A DNA stretch of 64,000 nucleotides from UBA1161 sp002311745 (GTDB taxonomy: Bacteria > Planctomycetota > Phycisphaerae > Tepidisphaerales > Tepidisphaeraceae). Each line of letters starts with the position of its first letter. Positions within the stretch are counted from its first letter, which is position 1. The DNA is taken from the NCBI GenBank assembly GCA_050018415.1, contig JBEKAB010000001.1:1-64000 (forward strand). The letters run 5' to 3'. The notes beneath the pieces were generated by a model. The model did not search any database. It saw nothing but the letters and a program-made list of their open reading frames with translations, and was not told the DNA's origin. This document shows, piece after piece, positions 35,564 through 43,681 of this stretch. Made by a program: the position numbers and the translations under genes.

Positions 35564-36883
35564 TCAATACTGGGGTCCCCCAGGATTGACGTCCTTGTTC
35601 CACAGGAGAATCCCGCCGGCCATGCTCTTGGCATCGGTGAAACCCTGCTGACGCAGGAAGCGGGCGAACTGCAGCGAACGGCTGCCGCTGCGGCAATAGA
35701 TGACCACCTGGTCCTTCTCGTGCCCCTTGAGCTCGCCAAAGCGCTGAGCCAACTGCTGTAGTGGGATCAGACGGCCGCCGGGAATGCTGGTGATGGCGGC
35801 CTCATTGGGTTGGCGGCAATCGACGAACACAAAATCCTTGTGCTGATCGAGCAACGATTTGACGTCGCGCGGGGTCACCTCCAAGGCGGGATCGAACTTG
35901 TATCCCGGCGGCAATCCGCGGGCATCCAGCGATGGATCAGGAAGGGGCTTGGCCTGACCGTTGCCGCCCTTGGCCTGGCGAACCTCGGCTTCGGTTTCCG
36001 CCAGGCTCTTGGGATCCAGGATCGGCGTGCCGCAGAACTGCTCGTAGTCGATCGGTTTGGTGATGGTCGGATGATCGCCGCAGACCGGGCAGGCCGGGTC
36101 GCGCCGCAGCTTGAAGGTTTTGAACTCGCCGTCGAGTCCGCTGAAAATCGTGAGGCGTCCGACGGCCGGCCGGCCGATGCCCAGAATCAACTTGATCACC
36201 TCGTTGGCCTGGAGGGTGCCGATGATCCCCGGCAGCACGCCCAGGACGCCGCCCTCGGCGCAGCTCGGCACGGAGCCCGGATCGGGCGGCTCGGGGTACA
36301 TGCACCGGTAACATGGGCCGTGCTCGCCGGGGCGCTGCGGGTTCTCCAGGTGCGGCGCAAAGACCGTCATCATTCCCTCGAAGCGGAAGATCGAGCCGTA
36401 GACGTTGGGTTTTTTGAGCATCACACAGGCGTCGTTCACGCAGTAGCGCGTGGGGAAATTGTCCGTCCCATCGATCACCACGTCGTAATCCTTGACCAAG
36501 TCCAGGACGTTGCGGCTGTTGACGATGGTCTTGTGTCCCACGATGTGAACATCGGGGTTAAGGTCGCTCAGGCGAGCGGCGGCGGCCTTGACCTTGTCCT
36601 CGCCGACGGTGGATACGCCAAAAAGAACCTGCCGCTGCAAGTTGCTTGGGCTGATCACGTCCACATCCGCGATGCCGATGGTTCCGACCCCGGCGGCGGC
36701 CAGGTACAGGCTGATGGGCGCGCCCAATCCGCCGGCGCCGATGCACAGGACCTTGGCGTTGATGAGCTTCAATTGCCCTGCAACGCCGACTTCGGGAAGG
36801 ATCAGGTGCCGCTTGTAACGGTTGATCTGTTCGGTGCTGAGCTGCGAGACGGCTTTAGAGGATTGGTCACCATACTGAGTCAT
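35564..36883 (-). CDS. moeZ: MoeZ-type adenylyltransferase/sulfurtransferase (ThiF/MoeB plus rhodanese)
   Basis: This is a 439-residue two-domain protein. An E1-like ThiF/MoeB domain has the GAGGLG nucleotide loop at 49-54, an IADVDVISPSNLQRQ segment, and catalytic Cys208 in SCAEGGVLG. A zinc tetrad of Cys191, Cys194, Cys265 and Cys268 is complete. The C-terminal rhodanese domain (about 340-435) carries the persulfide Cys397 in VIYCRSGSRS. Such proteins activate ubiquitin-like ThiS/MoaD/CysO carriers and hand over sulfur for molybdopterin, thiamine or cysteine synthesis. The upstream region holds a strong RNA structure with an intrinsic terminator about 30 bases before the ATG. The gene converges on dinB. 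Confidence 0.9.
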   Translation of the reverse strand: MTQYGDQSSKAVSQLSTEQINRYKRHLILPEVGVAGQLKLINAKVLCIGAGGLGAPISLYLAAAGVGTIGIADVDVISPSNLQRQVLFGVSTVGEDKVKAAAARLSDLNPDVHIVGHKTIVNSRNVLDLVKDYDVVIDGTDNFPTRYCVNDACVMLKKPNVYGSIFRFEGMMTVFAPHLENPQRPGEHGPCYRCMYPEPPDPGSVPSCAEGGVLGVLPGIIGTLQANEVIKLILGIGRPAVGRLTIFSGLDGEFKTFKLRRDPACPVCGDHPTITKPIDYEQFCGTPILDPKSLAETEAEVRQAKGGNGQAKPLPDPSLDARGLPPGYKFDPALEVTPRDVKSLLDQHKDFVFVDCRQPNEAAITSIPGGRLIPLQQLAQRFGELKGHEKDQVVIYCRSGSRSLQFARFLRQQGFTDAKSMAGGILLWNKDVNPGGPQY

Positions 36884-36910
36884 AAATAACTATAGCCTTT
36901 GCTCCGGGCC

Positions 36911-36941
36911 AAAAAGAAAACCATGCCGGTAATCGGCATGG
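36911..36941 (-). terminator. Intrinsic terminator before moeZ
   Basis: CCATGCCG (36921-36928) and CGGCATGG (36934-36941) form a perfect 8-bp stem with a 5-base loop. On the minus strand it is followed directly by TTTTCTTTTT (complement of 36911-36920). It lies about 28 bases before the moeZ ATG, so it would block read-through into moeZ unless the stem is prevented. Confidence 0.65.
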
Positions 36942-37058
36942 CCCGTGGCAGACCCCATTCTGCCGCGCTTTAGCTGTTTGGTGGACGTGTGCCCACGGGC
37001 CGCAAGCTGCGAGTCAAATCGCCCGGTAACTCGCGGGGATTCTAGGAAACGCCCCGCG
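36911..37058 (-). ncRNA. Structured leader or small RNA upstream of moeZ (candidate)
   Basis: On the minus strand this stretch can fold into many stems: 37032-37038 with 37052-37058 (7 bp), 37009-37014 with 37029-37034 (6 bp), 36972-36975 with 37005-37008, 36947-36952 with 36959-36964 (6 bp), and an alternative 36942-36948 with 36993-36999 (7 bp) that competes with it. It ends in the terminator hairpin at 36921-36941. No known riboswitch was recognised. It is either an attenuator leader of moeZ or a separate small RNA that ends before it. No promoter could be assigned. Confidence 0.45.
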
Positions 37059-37217
37059 GCGGGTCAAGGGCGGCGGATGGCCCATCGCGGGCGGAATTCA
37101 TGGCGCTTTTGCCGTCGTGTCTGTTGCTGTTTGGACTCCCTGAAGGTAAATTCACGATTAGATCAGCGATGGAGCGCTGTTGAAATCGGGGTGGCTTAAG
37201 CAACGGAGTGCTTAGAC

Positions 37218-37895
37218 ATGTCTCCACTTACGGAAAAGCTTTCGGTAATCCTGGACGATTGGGATCATCTTTCGGCAATCTTGGCGGACGTCCAAAGGCA
37301 ATGCACCGCCAAAGACACGACGATCGCGGGGCTGCAGCAGACCATCGCCAATCAACAACAGCAACTGGCCAAGCAGGCGTCGGAATTGGCGTCGCTGAAG
37401 CATCAGCTCGCGGCATTGCAGGCGCAGGCGAACGCGGCGTTGATGTCGGCCAGCGATCCGGAAGATGCGAGGCTGAGAAAGCGGATCGACGCGGCGTATG
37501 CGGCGGTGGAGACCAAGGCGCCGGGCGGCCCGGTCGCTGCGCCGCAGCAAGCGCCGGCCGTGCAGCAAGCCGCCCCGCCGCCGCAAGCCGCACCACCCTC
37601 GCACGCGCCGCTGCGGCCGGCCACGCCCACCACTTTCAGCGAGGCATCCGCCACGGCGCCGGCCAAGGCGGCGCCGGCCAATGGGGCGCGTTTGGCGGGC
37701 ATTCCCGGTCAGCCGCAGCGGATACCCCCTGCCGCCCCAGCCGCGGCTGCCGCCGCTGCCGCGATTCGCCCGCAGGCGCAACCCTCCGTGGCACTGAGCG
37801 TGGGCAAATTGCCTCACGCGCCGGCCGCGGGCGCCGCGCCGGCGGCCTCGGCAGGAGCCACGTCCAGATACAACTCTTCGGAAGAGGCGTCGTAG
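37218..37895 (+). CDS. Coiled-coil, Ala/Pro-rich hypothetical protein
   Basis: This is a 225-residue protein with no recognised family. Residues 1-70 are Gln/Leu-rich heptads predicted as coiled coil. Residues about 95-225 are Ala/Pro-rich and probably disordered. A GGAG ribosome site lies 9 bases before ATG 37218, so it is likely real. Its last 82 bases overlap antisense the last codons of the ABC ATPase gene at 37814. The C-terminus reads SSEE in both strands because the DNA there is self-complementary. It may be a structural or scaffold protein; no function is claimed. Confidence 0.55.
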   Translation: MSPLTEKLSVILDDWDHLSAILADVQRQCTAKDTTIAGLQQTIANQQQQLAKQASELASLKHQLAALQAQANAALMSASDPEDARLRKRIDAAYAAVETKAPGGPVAAPQQAPAVQQAAPPPQAAPPSHAPLRPATPTTFSEASATAPAKAAPANGARLAGIPGQPQRIPPAAPAAAAAAAAIRPQAQPSVALSVGKLPHAPAAGAAPAASAGATSRYNSSEEAS

Positions 37896-39169
37896 CCGAA
37901 CAATTCGGCGAACCGGCCCCAGCCGACAATGGTGCCGAACATCCGCTCCACGTCCGCGGTGGTCAGGCGGACGCACAGTTCTTCCTCGATGATCTCCTTG
38001 CTGAGACGATTGCCGCGGGCTTCACGCAGCAGGTGCAGCACGAAGCGGAACGTGCCCAGCGTCAGCACTTGATCGCGGAAAAGGCTTTTGCGGCCGTTGA
38101 TGTCGGCGTCGAGGAAGCGGCGGCCCAGGTCGGTCAGCAGCACCTGGTTCTTGGGGGTATCCAGAAGATCGAGCATTTCGCCGGCCTTGACGACGGCGAT
38201 GGTGTGCCCGAAATCGTAATCGGTGAGCTGGTCCAGGCTGAACACGTCCATCTGTCCGCCGTGGTCGCGAAGGATTTCCATCAATCCGAAGATGTGGCCG
38301 GTGTGGACCGGCGGCAGCGGCGCCGGCGCGGGAATCTGCCCCGGCGCTTCGACGAGCGGCGGGGCTTCGGGCAGGTCGGGCATCTGTTCCCTGGTGATGA
38401 TGTCGTGAAGCCGCTGCACCATCCGCAAAAAGGCTGGACTTTGGTATTCGCGTGGGTGGGCGACGTCGTTTTCGATGATGGTGCGGATGTGTCCGGGACG
38501 GGCGCTCATCACCACGATGCGGTCGGCAAGAAAAACCGCCTCCTCGATCAGGTGGGTGATCATGACCACGCTTTTGAGGGCAAAGGGCAGTTTGCTGCCG
38601 CCGCCGGACCAGAGCCGATAGACTTCGCTGCGCAAGGTCTCGGCGGTGAAGACGTCCAGGGCGCTGAAGGGCTCATCCATGCAAAGCAGTTCCGGCCCGC
38701 GTGCCAGGGCGCGGGCGATGCCGACGCGCTGTTTCATCCCGCCGGACAACTCCTTGGGATAGGCCTGCTCGAATCCTTCGAGGCCGACGACGTCGATGCA
38801 GCGGGCGACGCGATCCTGGGTGGCAGCCGGATCCAGATTCAAACCGTTGAGGGCCATGCTGATGTTGTCTCGGACGCTCAGCCAGGGAAATAGGGCGAAG
38901 TTCTGGAAGACCAGAGACACGCCGGGGTGAATACCGACCAGGGGCCGGCCGTGCGCCAGGACGGTGCCGCTGGTGGGCTTGAGCAATCCGATCATGGCGC
39001 GCAGGAGGGTGCTTTTGCCGCAGCCGCTGGGGCCGAGGATGGCCAGCACCACCCCCGGCTTGATGGCCAGGGATACCTTGTCCAACACCAGCAAATCCGG
39101 GCCGTGGTTGTCCTGGCTGAAGGAAACGGTCACGTCGATAACCTCGGAGATGGTGGAGCCGTTTTCCAT
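37814..39169 (-). CDS. ABC transporter ATPase, nitrate/taurine type, with AAA-associated C-terminal domain
   Basis: This is a 451-residue ATPase. The ABC domain (about 1-250) has Walker A GPSGCGKST near residue 38, the LSGGMKQR signature and Walker B ELLCMDEPFSALD. The following 200 residues match the AAA-associated C-terminal domain seen in a subset of nitrate/sulfonate-type importers, with DVFSLDQLTDYDFGH, TDLGRRFLDADI and a winged-helix-like ending. The start is ATG 39169 with GAGGA 5 bases upstream. It lies 11 bases after the permease gene. No solute-binding protein is encoded in the window, so the substrate is unknown. The last 82 bases overlap the convergent coiled-coil gene. Confidence 0.85.
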   Translation of the reverse strand: MENGSTISEVIDVTVSFSQDNHGPDLLVLDKVSLAIKPGVVLAILGPSGCGKSTLLRAMIGLLKPTSGTVLAHGRPLVGIHPGVSLVFQNFALFPWLSVRDNISMALNGLNLDPAATQDRVARCIDVVGLEGFEQAYPKELSGGMKQRVGIARALARGPELLCMDEPFSALDVFTAETLRSEVYRLWSGGGSKLPFALKSVVMITHLIEEAVFLADRIVVMSARPGHIRTIIENDVAHPREYQSPAFLRMVQRLHDIITREQMPDLPEAPPLVEAPGQIPAPAPLPPVHTGHIFGLMEILRDHGGQMDVFSLDQLTDYDFGHTIAVVKAGEMLDLLDTPKNQVLLTDLGRRFLDADINGRKSLFRDQVLTLGTFRFVLHLLREARGNRLSKEIIEEELCVRLTTADVERMFGTIVGWGRFAELFGYDASSEELYLDVAPAEAAGAAPAAGA

Positions 39170-39180
39170 GAGTTCCTCGC

Positions 39181-40956
39181 TCACGCGTTCAGACTGTAGC
39201 GCGATTCGGCCAACCGGTACAGGCGTTTCCACACGACACGGTTGAGCAGCACGACAAACAGGGACATGGTGACGACCGCAGCGGCCAGCAGGGAATACCT
39301 TCCGCTGTCGTAGGTCTGACCGATCATCGAACCAAGCCCGAAGGTGCGGACGTCGGTGCCGAGCAGAGCCTCGGAGACGATGGTTGCGTTCCACGCCCCG
39401 CCGGCAGCGGTGATCAGCCCGGTCACCAGGTACGGAAAGACGCTGGGAATATAAAGGCGCCGCCAGCGCTGCGGCGCGCTCATGCGGTAGACCGCGCCGG
39501 CTTCCTTCAGCTCGGCGGGAATCGTCGATGCGCCGGCCACGACGTTGAACAGGATGTACCACTGCGATCCGAGGAGCATCAGCGCGGCGCAACCGATGCC
39601 GAAAGGAATGTGCATCCATACCAGGGCTTCGTACACGAGGGGAAAGAGCATCGGCGCCGGGAAGCTGGCCAGGACTTGCGTGACGGGCTGCAGGCGGTGG
39701 GACCATCGCGGCGCAAGCCCGATCAGAATGCCCACCGGCAGTGTCCAGGCCGCGCCAAGCACAACCGCGGCGGTTGTCCGCGCAAACGACGCCAGCAACG
39801 CCAGAAGCACCGCGATCCAATCCTCGCGCTCGGTCAAGGGCTTGCCGGGCGTGAGGTCGCGGATCGGCAGATGAATCAGCAGGATCAGAAGCTTGACCGC
39901 GCCCCACGCGGCGAAGGCGGCCAGGACCGCCATGACCAGCCAAGTGGCGATCCGCTTGACGGCGGGCGTGATCAGCGGCCGTCGGGGGCCGGAGCGCCGG
40001 ACCGCGGGGATCGAGGGTTGGGTGCGGCGGCGGCCCAGCCAGCGCCGCAGCAGATTCAGAAGCCACGAGTGTTTGAACAGGTCCATCATCCACGAATGGG
40101 GAACATCGGCGTCGGAGGAATCCTCCAATTTGAACCGCTGGCTCCAGACGACGATGGGGCGCCAGAAAACTTGATCGACGATGATGATCATCAAGATCAT
40201 GGCGACGACCGCGCCGACCTGGGCCAGGCGGTTGTGTTGCGTGACCGCCTCGCTCATGTAGGAGCCGATGCCCGGCAGACGGAAGTCGCGATTTTCGCCG
40301 TTGATTTTGAGCTGAAACGCCTCGTTGACCATGAGGAAGAACCAACCGCCGGCCATGGACATCATGGAATTCCAAACCAGTCCGATCATGGCGGCGGGGA
40401 CTTCCAACAGGCGGAAAATCTGCCAGCCGCCCAGCCCCTGCAAGGCGGCAGCTTCGCGCAGGGCCGTGGGGATCGAGCGCAGGCTACCGTGGAAACTGAA
40501 GGTCATGTTCCACGCTTGGGCGGTGAAGATCATGATGACACAGGCCAGCTCAAGGCCGATCTGCCGCGTGGGGAACAGATGAATCATGGCCAGGACGACG
40601 CCGGGAAGAAATCCCAAGACGGGGATGGATTGGAGAATGTCCAGAGCCGGGAGCATGGTTTTTTCGGCGGTGGGGTTGTGCGCCGCGACGGTGCCGTAAA
40701 CAAGGGTGAACAGTAGGGAGAGGAGGTAAGCGGCAAAGCCGCGTCCCAGGCTCAGCAGCGTGTACCGAGGCAGCGCCCATAGGGACAGATCGATCCGCAC
40801 CTGTCGGGCGACGGGAGCGGTGGCTTGACCGAAGATCACCGCCAGGGCGGCCACCAGGCCAGCCAGGCCCACCAGCAGCACGGCATCCACACCCAGGCTG
40901 GCCGGAGCCTTCAGTGCTTGGCGGACCTTGCTTGTGTGAAAAAGAACCAGCGCCAT
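39181..40956 (-). CDS. ABC transporter permease, two fused BPD_transp domains
   Basis: This is a 591-residue permease containing two consecutive binding-protein-dependent transport membrane domains (about 60-270 and 385-580). Each ends with the EAA-type loop: LREAAALQGLGGWQIFRLLEVP and LKEAGAVYRMSAPQRWRRLYIPS. It is a tandem fusion of the usual permease dimer into one chain, making a half-transporter with two ATPase copies. It is paired with the following ATPase gene in an operon. Nitrate, sulfonate or taurine-like substrates are typical of the subfamily. Confidence 0.85.
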   Translation of the reverse strand: MALVLFHTSKVRQALKAPASLGVDAVLLVGLAGLVAALAVIFGQATAPVARQVRIDLSLWALPRYTLLSLGRGFAAYLLSLLFTLVYGTVAAHNPTAEKTMLPALDILQSIPVLGFLPGVVLAMIHLFPTRQIGLELACVIMIFTAQAWNMTFSFHGSLRSIPTALREAAALQGLGGWQIFRLLEVPAAMIGLVWNSMMSMAGGWFFLMVNEAFQLKINGENRDFRLPGIGSYMSEAVTQHNRLAQVGAVVAMILMIIIVDQVFWRPIVVWSQRFKLEDSSDADVPHSWMMDLFKHSWLLNLLRRWLGRRRTQPSIPAVRRSGPRRPLITPAVKRIATWLVMAVLAAFAAWGAVKLLILLIHLPIRDLTPGKPLTEREDWIAVLLALLASFARTTAAVVLGAAWTLPVGILIGLAPRWSHRLQPVTQVLASFPAPMLFPLVYEALVWMHIPFGIGCAALMLLGSQWYILFNVVAGASTIPAELKEAGAVYRMSAPQRWRRLYIPSVFPYLVTGLITAAGGAWNATIVSEALLGTDVRTFGLGSMIGQTYDSGRYSLLAAAVVTMSLFVVLLNRVVWKRLYRLAESRYSLNA

Positions 40957-41042
40957 TCGGCGGGGATTTTAATTGGCCGGCATCGGATTGACGAGATCGG
41001 CCGCGCGTTGCGACACGTCAAAATCAGCGGTCGCTGATCGTT

Positions 41043-42437
41043 CTACGCGATCAACTGCCCTTCGATCTGGTTGAGCTGATCGGCGATGTCGCGCTGCTGG
41101 GTGCAGTCCTGCTCGACGGTGCGGACGGCGTGCAGGACGGTGGTGTGATCGCGGCCGCCGAAATAGCCGCCGATCTCTTCCAGGCTGTAGCGCGTGTGCC
41201 GGCGGGCCAGGAACATGCAGACCTGGCGCGGAAAGGCGATGCTCTTATGGCGCTTCTTGCTCTGCAGGTCGCTGACGCGGACGTTGTAGTACTTGGTGAC
41301 GGCGTCGAGGATTTGCTGGACGGTGATGCGCTGTTGTTCCGGAGTGCCGCTTTCGCCCAGGGCGGCCTTGGCCAGTTCCAAATCGATCGGGCCGTTTTGC
41401 AGCAGGCTCATGCCCTGGATCTTGGTGATGGCGCCTTCCAGTTCGCGGGTGTTGCTCTCGACCTTGGCTGCGACGTAGCAGATGACTTCGTCCGGCAGCG
41501 ACAGGCCGCGCATCCTGGCCTTTTTTTGCAGGATGGCGACGCGGGTCTCGTAGCAGGGCTTCTCGATGCGGGCGACCAAGCCCCAGTTGAAGCGGCTGAC
41601 CAACCGCTCTTCCAGTTCGGGGATTTCGCTGGGCGGGCAGTCGGCGCTGAGGATAATCTGCTTTTGCTGTTGATAAAGTGTGTTGAACGTGTGGAAAAAC
41701 TCTTCCTGGGTGCGGTCACGGCCGGCCAGGAAGTGGATGTCGTCGATCACCAGCATGTCCACGTGCCGGTAACGGTAGCGGAACTGGTGCATGTCGCCGT
41801 TCTCCACGGCCAAGATGAACTGATTGATGAAGCTGTCGCAGGAAAGATACAAAATCCTGGCATCGTGCTGACGTTCCAGCACCTTCTGGCAGACGGCCTG
41901 AAGCAGATGGGTCTTGCCCAGCCCCACGCCGCCGTGGATGAACAGCGGGTTGTAGTTTTTGCCCAGATGCTCGGCGACGGCAACGCTGGCGGCGTGCGGA
42001 AGGCGATTGCAGGGGCCGGTGACGAACTGGTCAAACGTGTAATCCGGGTTGAGCGGCAGGGGCTGGTCGCCCTCGTTGAAGATGCCGCCGCGGTTGAGGT
42101 TTTCGCAATGGAACGAGACGGCCACCAGCCGGCCGGTGACTTGCTGGGCCGCGGACGTAAAGGGTTGCTGGCACTGGCCCTGGCAGAAATTGAGTTGTGC
42201 GGGCGTGGCGACGGTCACCTGAATGACGCCGTTGGTCAGTTGCCGCGGCACAAGCTGGTCGAACCAGAGGCGGTTGAGGCTGGGGTGCTGGGTGCGGACC
42301 GTTTGGAGAATCTGCTGCCAAAGCGAAGGATCGAAAACGGGCTCCGGCGCGCGGCGCAAAGATGCCTCGCGCGGCGAGGGCAGGTGGGTCGTTAACATGG
42401 CAATGTCTTCGGCGAATCCGCTAGTTAAGTGTCCCAT
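41043..42437 (-). CDS. dnaA: Chromosomal replication initiator protein DnaA
   Basis: This is a 464-residue initiator. Domain I (about 25-100), a short domain II, the AAA+ domain III and the DNA-binding domain IV are all recognisable. The P-loop GGVGLGKTH is at about residue 170, Walker B LVIDDIHFLAGRD follows, and the arginine finger ERLVSRFNWG is present. Domain IV ends with the box-binding helix GGRDHTTVLHAVRTVE. It binds DnaA boxes and opens oriC. The start is ATG 42437; an internal ATG at 42398 is a weaker alternative. dnaN and gyrB are not adjacent, and the 285-bp upstream gap shows no convincing DnaA-box cluster. Confidence 0.92.
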   Translation of the reverse strand: MGHLTSGFAEDIAMLTTHLPSPREASLRRAPEPVFDPSLWQQILQTVRTQHPSLNRLWFDQLVPRQLTNGVIQVTVATPAQLNFCQGQCQQPFTSAAQQVTGRLVAVSFHCENLNRGGIFNEGDQPLPLNPDYTFDQFVTGPCNRLPHAASVAVAEHLGKNYNPLFIHGGVGLGKTHLLQAVCQKVLERQHDARILYLSCDSFINQFILAVENGDMHQFRYRYRHVDMLVIDDIHFLAGRDRTQEEFFHTFNTLYQQQKQIILSADCPPSEIPELEERLVSRFNWGLVARIEKPCYETRVAILQKKARMRGLSLPDEVICYVAAKVESNTRELEGAITKIQGMSLLQNGPIDLELAKAALGESGTPEQQRITVQQILDAVTKYYNVRVSDLQSKKRHKSIAFPRQVCMFLARRHTRYSLEEIGGYFGGRDHTTVLHAVRTVEQDCTQQRDIADQLNQIEGQLIA

Positions 42438-42517
42438 CAATCCGAGCCGCCGATTTCCGACTGGCCGGCCCGGCGCAATTTCACGATCTTGATCTTATCC
42501 GGTGCGTGGCGAGCCAT

Positions 42518-42540
42518 AAAAAAAAGTCGCCACAAGCGAC
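42518..42540 (-). terminator. Possible intrinsic terminator after the uracil-DNA glycosylase gene
   Basis: GTCGC (42526-42530) and GCGAC (42536-42540) form a 5-bp stem with a 5-base loop. On the minus strand it is followed by eight U (complement of 42518-42525). It is weak in stem length but has a good U-run. It would end minus-strand transcription from the udg-type gene about 180 bases downstream of its stop and before dnaA. Confidence 0.45.
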
Positions 42541-42722
42541 ACCGGTTCTTCACGTCTGATTGGCCCCACATTAGTGAGGCGCACATACAATGCAAGCGCT
42601 AAAAATCGCGTCGGCGCCGCCCGCCGATGCGCGACCGCGGCTGATTCTTTGTTGCACAACGCGTTGCGCCGCGCGCCACGGCTGACAAGTTCAATGAAAT
42701 TTTTTTTCGACAACCAACAGGC

Positions 42723-43463
42723 CTATTTGCGATCCGGGATGGGCAGCCCCACTTCGGCCATGACCTTTTTCAGATCGCTCCAAACGGCGGCGCGGTTCTC
42801 TTCGGTGTAGGAACGCAATAGGTAGGCGGGGTGAAACGTCGGCATGAGCTTGATCCCCCGCCAGTTGTGCCATTGGCCGCGCATCTTCCCCATCGCCAAC
42901 TTGGTCTGCAGCATGTAAGAGGTCGCCGGCCGGCCCAACGTCACGATCACTTGCGGGCGAATAATCTCAAGCTGGCGCACCAGATACGGGGTACACGTCG
43001 CCACTTCGTCCGGAGCCGGCTCACGGTTGCCCGGCGGCCGGCATTTCACGATGTTTCCTATGTAAACCTGCTCACGCTTCAGGCCCATGCTGGCGATCAT
43101 CCGGTTGAGCAGCTCGCCGGCCCGGCCCACAAATGGCCGGCCTTGCAAGTCCTCGTTCTCCCCCGGGCCCTCCCCGATAAAGAAGACCTTGGCGTCGGCA
43201 TCCCCCTCGCCAAAGACCGTTTTCTTGCGAGATTCGCATAGCCGGCATCGCGTGCACGGGCGCACTTCCTCCCGATCCATCGCAGCCAATCGCTCGATTT
43301 TCTCCTTGCGGCTAAGCGGCAAAGCCGCGGGCGGCCCAGCGACTGTCGCCGCCTCGGCGCCAACTCCTTCGGCGACTGGGCGGAGCACCACGGAGTCCAA
43401 ACCGAACGCCTGTTCGCTTTTGAGCCATAGCCACAACTGCTGCTTGGTCGTATCATCGGACAT
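42723..43463 (-). CDS. Family 4 uracil-DNA glycosylase
   Basis: This is a 246-residue iron-sulfur uracil-DNA glycosylase. The 4Fe-4S ligands are Cys70, Cys73, Cys141 and Cys157. Motif A GEGPGENED is at 97-105 and the substrate loop HPAYLLR is near 211-217. An extra 50-residue N-terminal extension with an Ala/Pro-rich linker precedes the core. It removes uracil from DNA in base excision repair. It lies upstream of dnaA on the same strand with a probable terminator between them, and diverges from the deoxyhypusine-synthase-like gene. Confidence 0.9.
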   Translation of the reverse strand: MSDDTTKQQLWLWLKSEQAFGLDSVVLRPVAEGVGAEAATVAGPPAALPLSRKEKIERLAAMDREEVRPCTRCRLCESRKKTVFGEGDADAKVFFIGEGPGENEDLQGRPFVGRAGELLNRMIASMGLKREQVYIGNIVKCRPPGNREPAPDEVATCTPYLVRQLEIIRPQVIVTLGRPATSYMLQTKLAMGKMRGQWHNWRGIKLMPTFHPAYLLRSYTEENRAAVWSDLKKVMAEVGLPIPDRK

Positions 43464-43547
43464 GGGAAGCGATGGTAAATGGACCGTTGCCCGCCGGCAA
43501 GAAAATCTTATCCCGCGGGATTTTGGCCAAATCGGCGGGAATTATTG

Positions 43548-43575
43548 TTGACGCGCTGCGGCTCTTGGCGACAAT
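43548..43575 (+). promoter_or_regulatory. Candidate promoter of the DHS-like gene
   Basis: TTGACG at 43548-43553 and GACAAT at 43570-43575 are separated by 16 bases. The -10 element matches 4 of 6 consensus positions. The predicted start near 43582 is immediately before a strong hairpin with a U-run, so almost the whole leader is that structure. Confidence 0.4.
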
Positions 43576-43585
43576 AGGCCGCCGT

Positions 43586-43657
43586 AAAGCCACCCCGGCC
43601 CGCAATGGCGGTTGTTCTTTTCAGAACACACCGTAGCAGGCCGCGGTGGCTTTTTTT
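43586..43657 (+). terminator. Attenuator-like terminator in the leader of the DHS-like gene
   Basis: AAAGCCACCCCGGCC (43586-43600) pairs with GGCCGCGGTGGCTTT (43639-43653) over 15 bp with one mismatch. It is followed by T residues through 43657. A nested TGTTCT/AGAACA stem lies in the loop. The ribosome site AAGGAG and ATG 43682 follow about 25 bases later. No plus-strand gene ends upstream, so this most likely controls read-through into the downstream gene. Confidence 0.55.
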
Positions 43658-43681
43658 GTGGGTCTCAACGAAGGAGTCACT

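Noticed and set aside
36911..37058. Known riboswitch classes (TPP, SAM, cobalamin, molybdenum cofactor, c-di-GMP)
   Set aside because: Compared from memory, none of the conserved cores of these classes is visible; kept only as an unassigned structured RNA.
42438..42722. Replication origin upstream of dnaA
   Set aside because: No cluster of TTATNCACA-type boxes was found; the best near-matches (around 42497 and 42650) have several mismatches. The 10-bp palindrome CAACGCGTTG at 42657-42666 is not enough.
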